Assembly (NCBI GenBank): GCA_017409475.1
Contig: JAFQSP010000008.1
Span: forward strand, 1 to 51,649
Length of the DNA stretch: 51,649 nucleotides
From: Clostridia bacterium
GTDB lineage: Bacteria; Bacillota; Clostridia; Oscillospirales; Acutalibacteraceae
Reading direction: 5' to 3'
Both the position numbers and the translations under genes were made by a program. How positions within the stretch are numbered: position 1 is the stretch's first letter; each line of letters opens with the position of its first letter. A model generated the notes under the pieces. The model saw only the letters and a list, made by a program, of their open reading frames with translations. It was not told the DNA's origin and did not search any database. This document shows positions 44,525-51,649 of the stretch, piece by piece.

Positions 44525-45304
44525 TTATAAGCTGTATATGTATTGGGCAATTCCGTTTTCTTCACAGTTTCCTATTACAATGTCGGCATTTTCCTTAACG
44601 TTATCGGGTGCGTTTTTCATCGCAACTCCAATATCAGCCGCCTTCATCAGTGGAATATCATTTTCATAGTCTCCAATGCCGATAACGGTCTGTATTTTGA
44701 CGTTATATACCTCTTCAATGATTTCCTTTACCTTGCTAATAAAACGGTCTTTTCCGCCTGTTTTACTGAATATTTCAAGCCCTGTTGGCCATGCACGAAC
44801 AACAGTACATCTTTTTCCGTATTTGCCTAAAAGATAGTTCTGCAACTCAAGGGTATCTTCGGGCTTGTCAAAGTCGATAACGAACTTACTTACCTCGCGA
44901 CCTTCAAGCGTGTCCATAACCATTTCTTCGGTATAATCGCTGATTTTAAACCACTTGGTATTTTCTCTGAATTCAAACCGCAGATTGTTTCCCTTATCAG
45001 CGTGATGAAAGGCGTCCAGAACAATATCGTAATCATCAGTACTTAAAAAGTCGGTATCAATCAGCTTATCATCGGTCATGTCATAAAGCATGGTTCCGTT
45101 AGCGAGAATGAGGGGAACGTGAGGCTTTATAATTCCCTCATATCTTTCGCGAATGAAGTCGGAGCGTCTACCCGTAGCAACGGTGAAAAAACCTCCGTTA
45201 TTTTGAAAATATTCGACCGCTTTTTTATTTTCATCAGAAATTCCGTTGTAACCCGAAAAAGTTCCGTCGTGGTCGGAGCAAATCAAAATTCCGTCAAATT
45301 TCAT
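44525..45304 (-). CDS. HAD superfamily hydrolase, Cof type
   Basis: A 259-residue phosphatase with catalytic Asp11 and Asp13 in SDHDGT, the Thr of VATGRR (motif II), a C2-type cap, the Lys in SKTGGKDRF, and motif IV GIGDYENDIPLMKAADIGVAM. Such enzymes dephosphorylate sugar phosphates, flavin or cofactor intermediates. The substrate is not predictable. It starts 91 bases after the rpmB stop, past the rpmB terminator, and no clear own promoter was found. Confidence 0.9.
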   Translation of the reverse strand: MKFDGILICSDHDGTFSGYNGISDENKKAVEYFQNNGGFFTVATGRRSDFIRERYEGIIKPHVPLILANGTMLYDMTDDKLIDTDFLSTDDYDIVLDAFHHADKGNNLRFEFRENTKWFKISDYTEEMVMDTLEGREVSKFVIDFDKPEDTLELQNYLLGKYGKRCTVVRAWPTGLEIFSKTGGKDRFISKVKEIIEEVYNVKIQTVIGIGDYENDIPLMKAADIGVAMKNAPDNVKENADIVIGNCEENGIAQYIYSL

Positions 45305-45329
45305 AATACATACCTTCCAGCGTTTGATA

Positions 45330-45367
45330 ATAAAAAATCTCCTGATTATATAATATAGTCAGGAGAT
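45330..45367 (-). terminator. Terminator of rpmB
   Basis: Stem of at least 10 bp (from 45336 with 45367), loop A/T-rich, with a T-run on the minus strand at 45330-45335. Confidence 0.8.
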
Positions 45368-45394
45368 TCGTTTGATTGGTATTATCTAAATAAA

Positions 45395-45583
45395 TTAGAC
45401 TGCACGTTCAACCTTACCTGAACGAAGGCAACGGGTGCAGGCATAAACTCTGCAAGGTGTACCGTTTACGATAGCCTTAACACGTTTAACATTGGGCTTC
45501 CATGTTCTGTTTGAACGTCTGTGTGAGTGGGAAACCTTAATACCGAACTGAATTTGCTTGCTGCAGAACTCGCATTTTGCCAT
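45395..45583 (-). CDS. rpmB: Ribosomal protein L28, zinc-binding type
   Basis: Large-subunit protein. 62 residues with Cys4, Cys7, Cys49 and Cys52 as zinc ligands. VSHSHRRSNRTWKPNVKRV is the standard core. ATG 45583 has AAAGGAGG upstream. Single-gene unit with its own promoter. Confidence 0.97.
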   Translation of the reverse strand: MAKCEFCSKQIQFGIKVSHSHRRSNRTWKPNVKRVKAIVNGTPCRVYACTRCLRSGKVERAV

Positions 45584-45625
45584 GGTCTGCACCTCCTTTT
45601 AGAATTAGGATAATCTGACCGAATA

Positions 45626-45654
45626 ATAATATCACAAATTGCGTATAATTGCAA
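45626..45654 (-). promoter_or_regulatory. Promoter of rpmB
   Basis: Minus strand -35 TTGCAA (45654-45649), 17-bp spacer, extended -10 TGaTATTAT (-10 at 45631-45626). Confidence 0.8.
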
Positions 45655-45739
45655 GTCTTTTTTTTATTTTTATTATTTTATTGAATATTCTGTCGAAAAA
45701 GTCTTTTTTGCTATATTATTTGCACATAAAAGCGGTTGG

Positions 45740-45767
45740 TTGAAAAAAATATTTTCAGTGATATAAT
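45740..45767 (+). promoter_or_regulatory. Promoter of the pseudouridine synthase gene
   Basis: -35 TTGAAA (45740-45745), 16-bp spacer, extended -10 TGaTATAAT (-10 at 45762-45767). The predicted start near 45774 is only about 10 bases before the likely start codon. Confidence 0.75.
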
Positions 45768-45784
45768 GGTTTTAGGTGATATTT

Positions 45785-46666
45785 TTGAATAAAATGGTTT
45801 TTACCATTCTCGACCATGAGGACGGAATGGAACTCAAAAATTGGTTTAGATTAAAGGGAATATCGACGCGAAGCGTCACACGGCTCAAATATTACGGCAG
45901 CATTTTGCTTAATGGAAAAAACGTCACCGTGCGCGAAAAAATTGCGACAGGAGACGTAATTGAACTTCACTTTGCCGATGATGAAAAGTCGGCAACACCC
46001 GAGGCATTACCACTGAGCATTTTGTACGAGGACAGCAGCGTTTTGGTACTCGACAAGCCGCCTCAAATGCCAACCCACCCGTCAAAAAAACTGCAATTGG
46101 GTACACTCGCAAACGCCTTTGCCTATTATATAGAAAGCAAGGGCAAACCCCATTCCTTCCGACCAATCAATCGACTCGACCGAGGCACGTCGGGGCTTGT
46201 TGTTGCCGCGCTTGACCCTCTTTCAGCAGGTAAGCTGTCGGGAAGGGTGGATAAGCGGTATATTTGCGTTTGCAGGGGCGAAATTGTCGAGAGTGGCACC
46301 ATTGACGCGCCGATAGCTCTCGAAAAGGATAGCAAGATAAAGCGTTGTGTCAGCCCTGACGGTCAGCATGCCGTCACTCATTTTAGGCGCCTTTTTACCA
46401 ATGGTCTTATTTCGGTCGCAGAGGTGTGGCTCGAAACTGGACGTACTCATCAAATCAGGGTTCATTTCTCGAATATGGGAAATGCGCTTGTCGGTGATAC
46501 CTTGTACGGCGAAGCGGATGATATAATTGACCGTCAGGCGCTTCATTGTATCAGCGTCAGCTTTGTCCATCCCATTACGAACGAAATTATAAGCGTAAGA
46601 GGGGAGTTACCACCCGACATTATTCACCTGCTTGAAGAAAACAATGTAACTGAATTTTATAAATAA
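45785..46666 (+). CDS. RluA-family pseudouridine synthase
   Basis: Converts uridine to pseudouridine in rRNA or tRNA. About 293 residues: an N-terminal S4-like RNA-binding domain (about 10-70, with RLKYYGSILLNGK) and a catalytic domain with NRLDRGTSGLVV, whose Asp132 is the nucleophile. TGRTHQIRVHFSNMG follows later. Which site it modifies is not clear; RluD-like 23S or a YlyB-like role are options. Start uncertain: TTG 45785 fits the AGGTGAT site best, ATG 45794 is possible, GTG 45776 overlaps the ribosome binding site. Confidence 0.9.
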   Translation: MNKMVFTILDHEDGMELKNWFRLKGISTRSVTRLKYYGSILLNGKNVTVREKIATGDVIELHFADDEKSATPEALPLSILYEDSSVLVLDKPPQMPTHPSKKLQLGTLANAFAYYIESKGKPHSFRPINRLDRGTSGLVVAALDPLSAGKLSGRVDKRYICVCRGEIVESGTIDAPIALEKDSKIKRCVSPDGQHAVTHFRRLFTNGLISVAEVWLETGRTHQIRVHFSNMGNALVGDTLYGEADDIIDRQALHCISVSFVHPITNEIISVRGELPPDIIHLLEENNVTEFYK

Positions 46667-46667
46667 C

Positions 46668-46706
46668 AAAAAATCCCGAAATGCGTCAGCATTTCGGGAT
46701 TTTTTA
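46668..46706. terminator. Bidirectional terminator between the pseudouridine synthase and serA
   Basis: Perfect 12-bp stem (46673-46684 with 46689-46700), 4-nt loop, A-run and T-run on the two sides. Confidence 0.92.
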
Positions 46707-46722
46707 CTAGTTCAATGTTAAA

Positions 46723-47883
46723 TTATTTAATAACTCTAACTCTGATAACGCCATCAATTGCCTTAATACCTTCGATAGCGGCATCGTCGATTGCTTCGAC
46801 GTCGAGGATGGTGTAAGCAAAGTCTTTTCTCGATTGGTTGTTGAGCTTTTCAATATTGATATTGCAAGCCGAAACAGCAGACGAAATCTGAGCAATCATG
46901 TTCGGGATGTTGTTGTGAATAATGCAAACACGAACTGTGGTAGAGCGGGGAACAACAACGTTCGGCATGTTAACCGAGTTAACAATGTTACCGTTTTCGA
47001 GATATTCCCTAATCTCGTTAGCGGCCATAACAGCGCAGTTTTCTTCGCTTTCGGGTGTCGAAGCGCCAAGGTGGGGGATAGCTATAACACCGTCAACACC
47101 GATAATATCGTCGCTCGGGAAATCGGTTACGTATGCGGCAACCTTTCCGTTTGCGAGAGCGTCGATGATAGCAGCGCTGTCAACGAGGTCGCCACGAGCA
47201 AAGTTAAGAATTCTAACTCCGTCCTTCATGGTTGCGATTGAGTCATTGTTAATGAAGCCCTTTGTATCGGGGGTAAGCGGAACATGAACGGTAATGTAAT
47301 CACATTCTTTAAAAATTTCGTTCATATCAGCTGCATGCTTAATGCTTCTCGAAAGCTTCCAAGCGGCGTCAACCGAAAGATAGGGGTCGTAGCCGTAAAC
47401 CTCCATACCGAGAGCCGATGCAGCATTTGCAACGAGGATACCGATAGCGCCAAGACCGATAACACCGAGCTTTTTGCCCATGATTTCGGGACCGGCAAAA
47501 GCACCCTTGCCCTTTTCAACCATTTTGCCAACTTCAGCGCCGTTACCTTTGAGTGTCTTTGCCCACTCGATAGCGGGAAGAACCTTACGGCTGCACATGA
47601 GGAGACCGGCAAGAACGAGCTCCTTTACTGCGTTTGCGTTTGCGCCGGGGGTGTTGAAAACAACGATACCTTGTTCAGCGCATTTGTCGCAGGGAATATT
47701 GTTAACGCCTGCGCCTGCACGAGCGATTGCGAGGAGAGATTCCGGCATTTCCATTTCGTGCATTGATGCCGAACGAACAAGTATAGCGTCGGGTGCGTCA
47801 ATTTCATCAGCGCAGTTGTAGTTAGCGTTAAAACGGTCGAGACCGTTCTTTGAAATTTTATTGAGAGTTTTAATCTGATACAT
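46723..47883 (-). CDS. serA: D-3-phosphoglycerate dehydrogenase
   Basis: First step of serine synthesis. 386 residues, the short form: substrate domain, NAD domain with GVIGLGAIGILVANAA, and a C-terminal ACT domain (about 315-386) but no intervening domain. The catalytic Arg (NFARGDLVD) and His (PHLGAST) are present. Where most 2-hydroxyacid dehydrogenases have the Glu of a DVFE-EP motif, this one reads VTDFPSDD. It lies 21 bases after the serC stop in a two-gene operon. Confidence 0.94.
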   Translation of the reverse strand: MYQIKTLNKISKNGLDRFNANYNCADEIDAPDAILVRSASMHEMEMPESLLAIARAGAGVNNIPCDKCAEQGIVVFNTPGANANAVKELVLAGLLMCSRKVLPAIEWAKTLKGNGAEVGKMVEKGKGAFAGPEIMGKKLGVIGLGAIGILVANAASALGMEVYGYDPYLSVDAAWKLSRSIKHAADMNEIFKECDYITVHVPLTPDTKGFINNDSIATMKDGVRILNFARGDLVDSAAIIDALANGKVAAYVTDFPSDDIIGVDGVIAIPHLGASTPESEENCAVMAANEIREYLENGNIVNSVNMPNVVVPRSTTVRVCIIHNNIPNMIAQISSAVSACNINIEKLNNQSRKDFAYTILDVEAIDDAAIEGIKAIDGVIRVRVIK

Positions 47884-47904
47884 GATAATTATCTCCTAAA
47901 CAAA

Positions 47905-48990
47905 TTACTTATTAGCGGCTTCGAATGCCTTCATAAAGTCAACAAGCTTTTCTACGCCTTCGACGGGCATAGCGTTGTAGATGGAGGCTCTCATACCGCC
48001 AACCGAACGGTGACCCTTGAGGTTAACGAATCCGGCAGCAGTAGCTTCTTTAACGAATTTAGCGTCGAGTTCATCATTTCCTGTAACGAAGGGAACATTC
48101 ATGAGTGAACGGTCCTCAGCAACGACTGTGCCTCTGAACATTTCGCTTGAATCGAGGAAATCGTAGAGAAGCTTCGCCTTCTTTTCGTTGATTTCCTTCA
48201 TCTTTTCAAGACCGCCGATGTCATTCTTGATCCATTCAAGAACAAGCTTTGCAATATAGATGCAGTAGCAGGGCGGTGTATTGAACATTGAACCGTTTTC
48301 GGAATGTGTCTGATAGTTGAGCATTGTCGGGGTGATGTCCATAGCGTTTCCGATAAGGTCCTCACGAATGATTACGATTGTAACACCGGCAGGAGCCATG
48401 TTCTTCTGAGCGCCGGCATAAAGCATACCGAACTTTGAAACGTCGATCGGCTCAGAAAGAATGCAGCTTGAAATATCACCGATAAGGGGAACGTCACCGG
48501 TTTCGGGGAGAGTGTTCCATTTTGTACCGTAAATTGTGTTGTTAACACAAATGTGGAAAAAGTCGGCGTTGGGTGTAAATGTAGCCTTGTCAAGCTTCGG
48601 AATGTAAGAGAATGTCTTGTCCTCGGATGAAGCGACAACGTTAGCTGTACCGTAACGAGCAGCTTCCTTATAAGCCTTTTTAGCCCACTGGCCTGTAACA
48701 ACAAAGTCAGCCTTGTTATTCTTGTTCATAAGATTGAACGGAATCATAGCAAACTGGGTAGAAGCGCCACCCTGTAAGAAAAGAACCTTGTAGTTATCGG
48801 GAATGTTCATAACCTCTCTGAGAAGAGCTTCGGTCTCGTCAAAGATAGCCTGATAGGTCTTTGAGCGGTGAGACATTTCCATAACCGACTGGCCTGAACC
48901 CTTATAATCTAGCATTTCTTCTGCTGCTGTTTTAAGAACCTTTTCAGGGAGCATAGAAGGGCCTGCGCTAAAATTGTAAACTCTTGACAT
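47905..48990 (-). CDS. serC: Phosphoserine aminotransferase
   Basis: Second step of serine synthesis, PLP dependent. 361 residues starting SRVYNFSAGPSMLPEKVL, with LFLQGGASTQFAMIP, the PLP lysine in AGAQKNMAPAG, and the C-terminal GHRSVGGMRASIYNAMP. Promoter-proximal gene of serC-serA. Phosphoserine phosphatase is not in the window. Confidence 0.97.
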   Translation of the reverse strand: MSRVYNFSAGPSMLPEKVLKTAAEEMLDYKGSGQSVMEMSHRSKTYQAIFDETEALLREVMNIPDNYKVLFLQGGASTQFAMIPFNLMNKNNKADFVVTGQWAKKAYKEAARYGTANVVASSEDKTFSYIPKLDKATFTPNADFFHICVNNTIYGTKWNTLPETGDVPLIGDISSCILSEPIDVSKFGMLYAGAQKNMAPAGVTIVIIREDLIGNAMDITPTMLNYQTHSENGSMFNTPPCYCIYIAKLVLEWIKNDIGGLEKMKEINEKKAKLLYDFLDSSEMFRGTVVAEDRSLMNVPFVTGNDELDAKFVKEATAAGFVNLKGHRSVGGMRASIYNAMPVEGVEKLVDFMKAFEAANK

Positions 48991-49045
48991 AATAAATTTC
49001 CTCCTGAATAAATAAAAAAATAACTAAATTAACAATATGTGATAC

Positions 49046-49074
49046 ATTATATTCTAATGCCATTCAAAAGTCAA
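49046..49074 (-). promoter_or_regulatory. Promoter of serC-serA
   Basis: Minus strand -35 TTGACT (49074-49069), 17-bp spacer, -10 TATAAT (49051-49046), with AGGAGG before the serC ATG. The leader is about 50 nt, too short for a riboswitch or T-box. Confidence 0.85.
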
Positions 49075-49162
49075 TAGGTTTGTTAAATAGTTAACGAAGA
49101 ATTTGTAAAATTTTCGCAAAAATTAAAAAAGATTGATATTTTTTTAACAAACTAATTAAATG

Positions 49163-49191
49163 TGGACAATTTTTATATTAAATGATATAAT
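49163..49191 (+). promoter_or_regulatory. Promoter of the LUD-domain gene
   Basis: -35 TGGACA (49163-49168), 17-bp spacer, extended -10 TGaTATAAT (-10 at 49186-49191). Confidence 0.75.
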
Positions 49192-49224
49192 TTTATCGAA
49201 CATTTTTTTGATAAAAGGGGTAGT

Positions 49225-49860
49225 ATGATAATGGATAAAAGCGTACAAGCCGTAATGGATAAGCGAATTGAAAAGGTGATTTCAAATCTCGAAAAGCGTA
49301 ATATGAAGGGTTATCATGTTCGAACAAAGGACGAACTTTATGATTTGTTATTCGAGCTTGTACCTAACGGGGCTACGGTTACTAACGGTGGCTCAATGAC
49401 CCTCGAAGGACTTGGAGCTTTTGATTGGCTTCGTGGACGCGATGACATTACTTATTATGATAGAGAGAACGGCGACCGACGTAAATGTATGGTTGCCGCA
49501 TACGATTGCGACGTTTATTTAACGGGGACAAATGCAATAACCGAAGATGGTGAGCTTTATAACGTTGACGGAAACGGAAACCGTGTTTCAGCTATGATTT
49601 ACGGACCGAAAAGTGTTGTCGTAGTTATCGGTACGAATAAAATTGTTGCCGATATTGATGCCGCAATAACCCGAGTGAAAAAGATTGCCGCTCCTGCAAA
49701 TACAGTTCGTCTTTCCTGCGATACCCCTTGCGTAAAAACGGGTGAGTGTATGAATTGTAATTCACCTGCACGAATTTGCTGCAATTTTGTAGTTATGTCT
49801 AATCAGCGCGTGAAGGATAGAATTAAGATAATAATCATGGACGAAACGCTCGGATATTAA
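49225..49860 (+). CDS. LUD-domain protein with cysteine-rich C terminus
   Basis: A 211-residue protein of the LUD family (lactate utilisation proteins LutB/LutC-like). The core has TNGGSMTLEGLG, LTGTNAITEDGELYNVDGNG, and VVVVIGTNKIVADIDAAI. It is a stand-alone copy with no lutA or lutB neighbours. The C-terminal part holds cysteines at 165, 169, 175, 178, 185 and 186 (CDTPCVKTGECMNC, then ICC), which could bind a metal or cluster (inference). Two ATG codons (49225, 49231) fit the AAAGGGG site; the first is used here. Role in lactate metabolism is not supported by context. Confidence 0.88.
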   Translation: MIMDKSVQAVMDKRIEKVISNLEKRNMKGYHVRTKDELYDLLFELVPNGATVTNGGSMTLEGLGAFDWLRGRDDITYYDRENGDRRKCMVAAYDCDVYLTGTNAITEDGELYNVDGNGNRVSAMIYGPKSVVVVIGTNKIVADIDAAITRVKKIAAPANTVRLSCDTPCVKTGECMNCNSPARICCNFVVMSNQRVKDRIKIIIMDETLGY

Positions 49861-49887
49861 GAAGTGATTTCGATTTCATATGGATAT

Positions 49888-49920
49888 AAAAAAAGCAACC
49901 GAATTTTCGGTTGCTTTTTT
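49888..49920. terminator. Bidirectional terminator between the LUD gene and 5S rRNA
   Basis: 9- to 10-bp stem AGCAACCGA/TCGGTTGCT (49894-49902 with 49907-49915), A-run and T-run on both sides. Confidence 0.92.
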
Positions 49921-49929
49921 GGTGTTTGT

Positions 49930-50045
49930 GTCGGCATCGCCCTATCTTCCCGTGGCGTCACCACCAAAGTATTTTCGGCACTGATGAGCTTAACTGCTGT
50001 GTTCGGGATGGGAACAGGTGTACCCTCATCGCCAAAGACACCGAC
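49930..50045 (-). rRNA. rrf: 5S ribosomal RNA
   Basis: On the minus strand this reads as a 116-nt 5S rRNA. The core CCCATCCCGAACACAGCAGT and AAGCTCATCAGTGCCGA are present, as is GGTGGTGACGCC. The ends pair as helix I (GTCGGTGTC with GATGCCGAC), which sets the boundaries to within one or two bases. No 16S or 23S gene is adjacent. It has its own promoter and terminator, so it is a solitary 5S gene. Confidence 0.95.
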
Positions 50046-50061
50046 TGTCAACAGGCACTAT

Positions 50062-50089
50062 ATTATCATATATGCTTGTCATTTGTCAA
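50062..50089 (-). promoter_or_regulatory. Promoter of the solitary 5S rRNA gene
   Basis: Minus strand -35 TTGACA (50089-50084), 16-bp spacer, -10 GATAAT (50067-50062). The -35 lies inside the inverted repeat GCTTG...CAAGC (50074-50091). The 5S coding end is 17 bases beyond the -10. Confidence 0.7.
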
Positions 50090-50116
50090 GCATTATTTAA
50101 TAAAAAAATATAAAAA

Positions 50117-51004
50117 TTATCTTATCGGAGATTTTACTGAATCGGGGTGAAGGGCTGATGCCATAATTTCAACTCCGAGAGCAAAATTTTCTCCGTATCG
50201 TTCAAAATAAAGGGGACTAAATGCCGTAATATTACCCTTTTTTACTGCATCAATTTTTGATAATACCTTATCATTTTTAATATCCTCTACCATATCGGCG
50301 GGGCAAAAGATATGCTCGGGATTTTTCTTTACAATTTCGGCATAATCGATGCTGTAACTGTTACCTGCAATATTTTTTCCGCCTGCAATCGTCAGCATTT
50401 CGTCATAAAGCGTATCTTTTGGTGCCGCAACAGCGTCGCTCAAAAGTATAATAGCGTTTACAGCCTTTTCGTCCTTTGTTTTTGATTTAACGGTGTCTAT
50501 TCTTTCGCTGATTCGCTCAAAGGTGTTTTTAGCGTTTGCACTACCCGTCGAATAACCGCTGAAAATTGATGCTACCGATTCGTAAAGCTTTTCTATATCC
50601 GCATATTTTTCAACCGCAGGATATATCATAACCGATTTTCCCGATTCGGTGATTTTATTTTTTGCATCGTCAGAAAGGTTTTTGTCGGCGATAATTATTT
50701 CGGCGTTTGATTTTATAATTTTATCGATTTCGGGTAATGCACTGCTTCCAAAAGTATCAAGCCCTCTATCATTGTCGCAGTTATCTGAAACGCCGATTAG
50801 CTGAGCATCTGAGCCGAGAGCAGTTATAATATCTGTAACGGCAGGGGAAAGGCAAATAATATGTTGCGGACAGCTTTCGATTTCAACTCCCCAAACGGTT
50901 ATAGGATAATCCGCACCCGTGATTTTATTCATTGTATTATCTTTACACGCTGTGAATGAAAAAGTCATCATAGCGGTGATAATAAAAATAATAAGCTTAC
51001 GCAT
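50117..51004 (-). CDS. Substrate-binding lipoprotein of an iron-siderophore/cobalamin type ABC importer
   Basis: A 295-residue lipoprotein with signal and lipobox FTAC (Cys20). The helical-backbone metal receptor fold (BtuF/FhuD family) is indicated by HIICLSPAVTDIITALG near the N terminus, IGVSDNC, LPEIDKIIKSNAEIIIA, and the C-terminal lobe with IDYAEIVKKNPEHIFCP. Binds a metal chelate, probably cobalamin or a siderophore, at the outer membrane face. No permease or ATPase gene is in the window. AAGGACGG lies upstream of the ATG. Confidence 0.85.
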   Translation of the reverse strand: MRKLIIFIITAMMTFSFTACKDNTMNKITGADYPITVWGVEIESCPQHIICLSPAVTDIITALGSDAQLIGVSDNCDNDRGLDTFGSSALPEIDKIIKSNAEIIIADKNLSDDAKNKITESGKSVMIYPAVEKYADIEKLYESVASIFSGYSTGSANAKNTFERISERIDTVKSKTKDEKAVNAIILLSDAVAAPKDTLYDEMLTIAGGKNIAGNSYSIDYAEIVKKNPEHIFCPADMVEDIKNDKVLSKIDAVKKGNITAFSPLYFERYGENFALGVEIMASALHPDSVKSPIR

Positions 51005-51016
51005 AAAAAACCGTCC

Positions 51017-51352
51017 TTAATTCATTTTCGTAAAAATACCGATAACCTTGTGCTTTTTACCTTCGTCGTCGTAGCCTTCGATTCTAACGCCGTTTCCGCT
51101 CATAAGAAGGCTTGCACGTACGCTTTCGACGGTGCAGCGGAAGGTTTCGCTGCCGTCTGAAATAATTGTAACATAATCGTCGGCGGTGAAATTAACACAG
51201 CCCGATTTTGCAATTACCTTTTCGTCGCCGTTATCGTTAAGCTCGGTAACTACGGCGAATCGCTTTGAGCTGATTTCCCGTATAACCCATATTGAATCGG
51301 GGTCCATTTTATGCCGAGAATCAACGTTTTTATTTTTCTTTTTCCAAAACAT
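51017..51352 (-). CDS. Unknown small protein (111 residues)
   Basis: A soluble-looking protein with a basic start (FWKKKNKN) and beta-rich pattern afterwards: SIWVIREISSKRFAVVTEL, YVTIISDGSETFRCTV, HKVIGIFTKMN. I do not recognise a domain. It sits 12 bases upstream of the binding-protein gene and 20 bases after the next gene on this strand, so it is probably cotranscribed. GAGG is 11 bases upstream of the ATG. Confidence 0.65.
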   Translation of the reverse strand: MFWKKKNKNVDSRHKMDPDSIWVIREISSKRFAVVTELNDNGDEKVIAKSGCVNFTADDYVTIISDGSETFRCTVESVRASLLMSGNGVRIEGYDDEGKKHKVIGIFTKMN

Positions 51353-51372
51353 TTTAAAGGCTACCTCGTTTT

Positions 51373-51649
51373 TTAGTTATCGTTGTTTTTCTGTTCCTTT
51401 TTACGAAGAGATTTTTTAAGCTTTTCTTTTCCGTTTGGATTGTTAACATAGTCGTCAATGGCTTTTTCCCAGTCGGCTGAGGTCATAATTCCATTTTCTA
51501 AGTTCTTATTCTGCTCATAAATTGACTGTAAAATATCGTCATATTTCTTGTTTATGGCTCTTTTTTCCTTAATGATAACATAGGTTATATGAATTAATCC
51601 GATTAATGAAAGGGTTGACGCGCCGAAATACATTAAAAAGTATTTAAGC
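51373..51649 (-). CDS. Membrane protein, 5' end outside window
   Basis: A partial gene reading out of the window at 51649. The last 86 residues from an internal ATG, plus five more codons upstream, are open, with no ribosome binding site before that ATG, so translation likely starts further right. It has one membrane helix (STLSLIGLIHITYVII) and a highly charged helical C-terminal part ending KKSLRKKEQKNNDN. Function unknown. First visible gene of the three-gene group with the 111-residue protein and the binding lipoprotein. Confidence 0.6.
   Translation of the reverse strand, partial: LKYFLMYFGASTLSLIGLIHITYVIIKEKRAINKKYDDILQSIYEQNKNLENGIMTSADWEKAIDDYVNNPNGKEKLKKSLRKKEQKNNDN

Noticed and set aside
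48991-49045. Riboswitch or T-box ahead of serC
   Set aside because: The leader is only about 50 nt with no stable stems.

Overview
The window is a piece of chromosome from a low-to-mid GC anaerobic Firmicute, most likely class Clostridia and close to the Ruminococcaceae/Oscillospiraceae. This is inferred from gene content and layout: strong AAGGAGG-type ribosome binding sites, a GGGtGRT protein next to a NifU-like scaffold, an archaeal-type prolyl-tRNA synthetase, a DUF1015 protein, a short serC-serA pair, cysteine-rich ribosomal proteins, and coaX next to an ECF-type S component. There is no phage, insertion sequence, CRISPR array or tRNA gene. Most of it is housekeeping chromosome.

Layout. 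1-960 is the 3' part of tuf. 1239-2948 (minus) is a two-gene operon of unknown role, GGGtGRT plus a NifU-like scaffold, behind a promoter framed by an inverted repeat. galE (plus) and a small unknown gene follow. 4590-9521 (minus) runs Ca2+-type P-ATPase, cytosolic cyclophilin, lipoprotein cyclophilin, sugar-phosphate-isomerase-like TIM barrel. 9722-15185 (minus) is a three-gene ABC system resembling GldA/GldF/GldG: ATPase, a fused permease-GldG protein with an internal zinc ribbon, and a DUF4340 membrane protein. DUF1015 stands alone.

16790-23478 (minus) is a compact aromatic amino acid operon, aroE-aroK-tyrA-aroB-aroA-aroC-pheA. Most junctions overlap by a few bases. It carries shikimate-pathway steps from dehydroquinate onward except dehydroquinase, then both prephenate branches. 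Its promoter faces the acpP promoter. After acpP come a NodB-fold deacetylase-like gene, proS, and a secreted Ser/Glu/Pro-rich membrane protein.

27007-42860 (plus) is the S10-spc-alpha superoperon: rpsJ to rplQ with secY, adk, map, a KOW protein, infA, rpmJ and rpoA. It has one clear promoter and a 290-nt structured leader that does not match any class I can name. No internal terminator was seen.

42950-51649 holds several small units: coaX with an S component (pantothenate supply to CoA), a HAD phosphatase, rpmB, an RluA-type pseudouridine synthase, serC-serA (serine synthesis), a LUD-domain protein with a cysteine-rich tail, a solitary 5S rRNA gene with its own promoter, and a minus-strand group (a binding-protein lipoprotein, an unknown 111-residue protein, and a membrane protein cut by the window end).

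The best candidates for something undescribed are the S10 leader RNA, the Gld-like ABC system with its zinc ribbon, and the GGGtGRT/NifU-like pair. All promoter, terminator and RNA-fold calls are by eye from the sequence.
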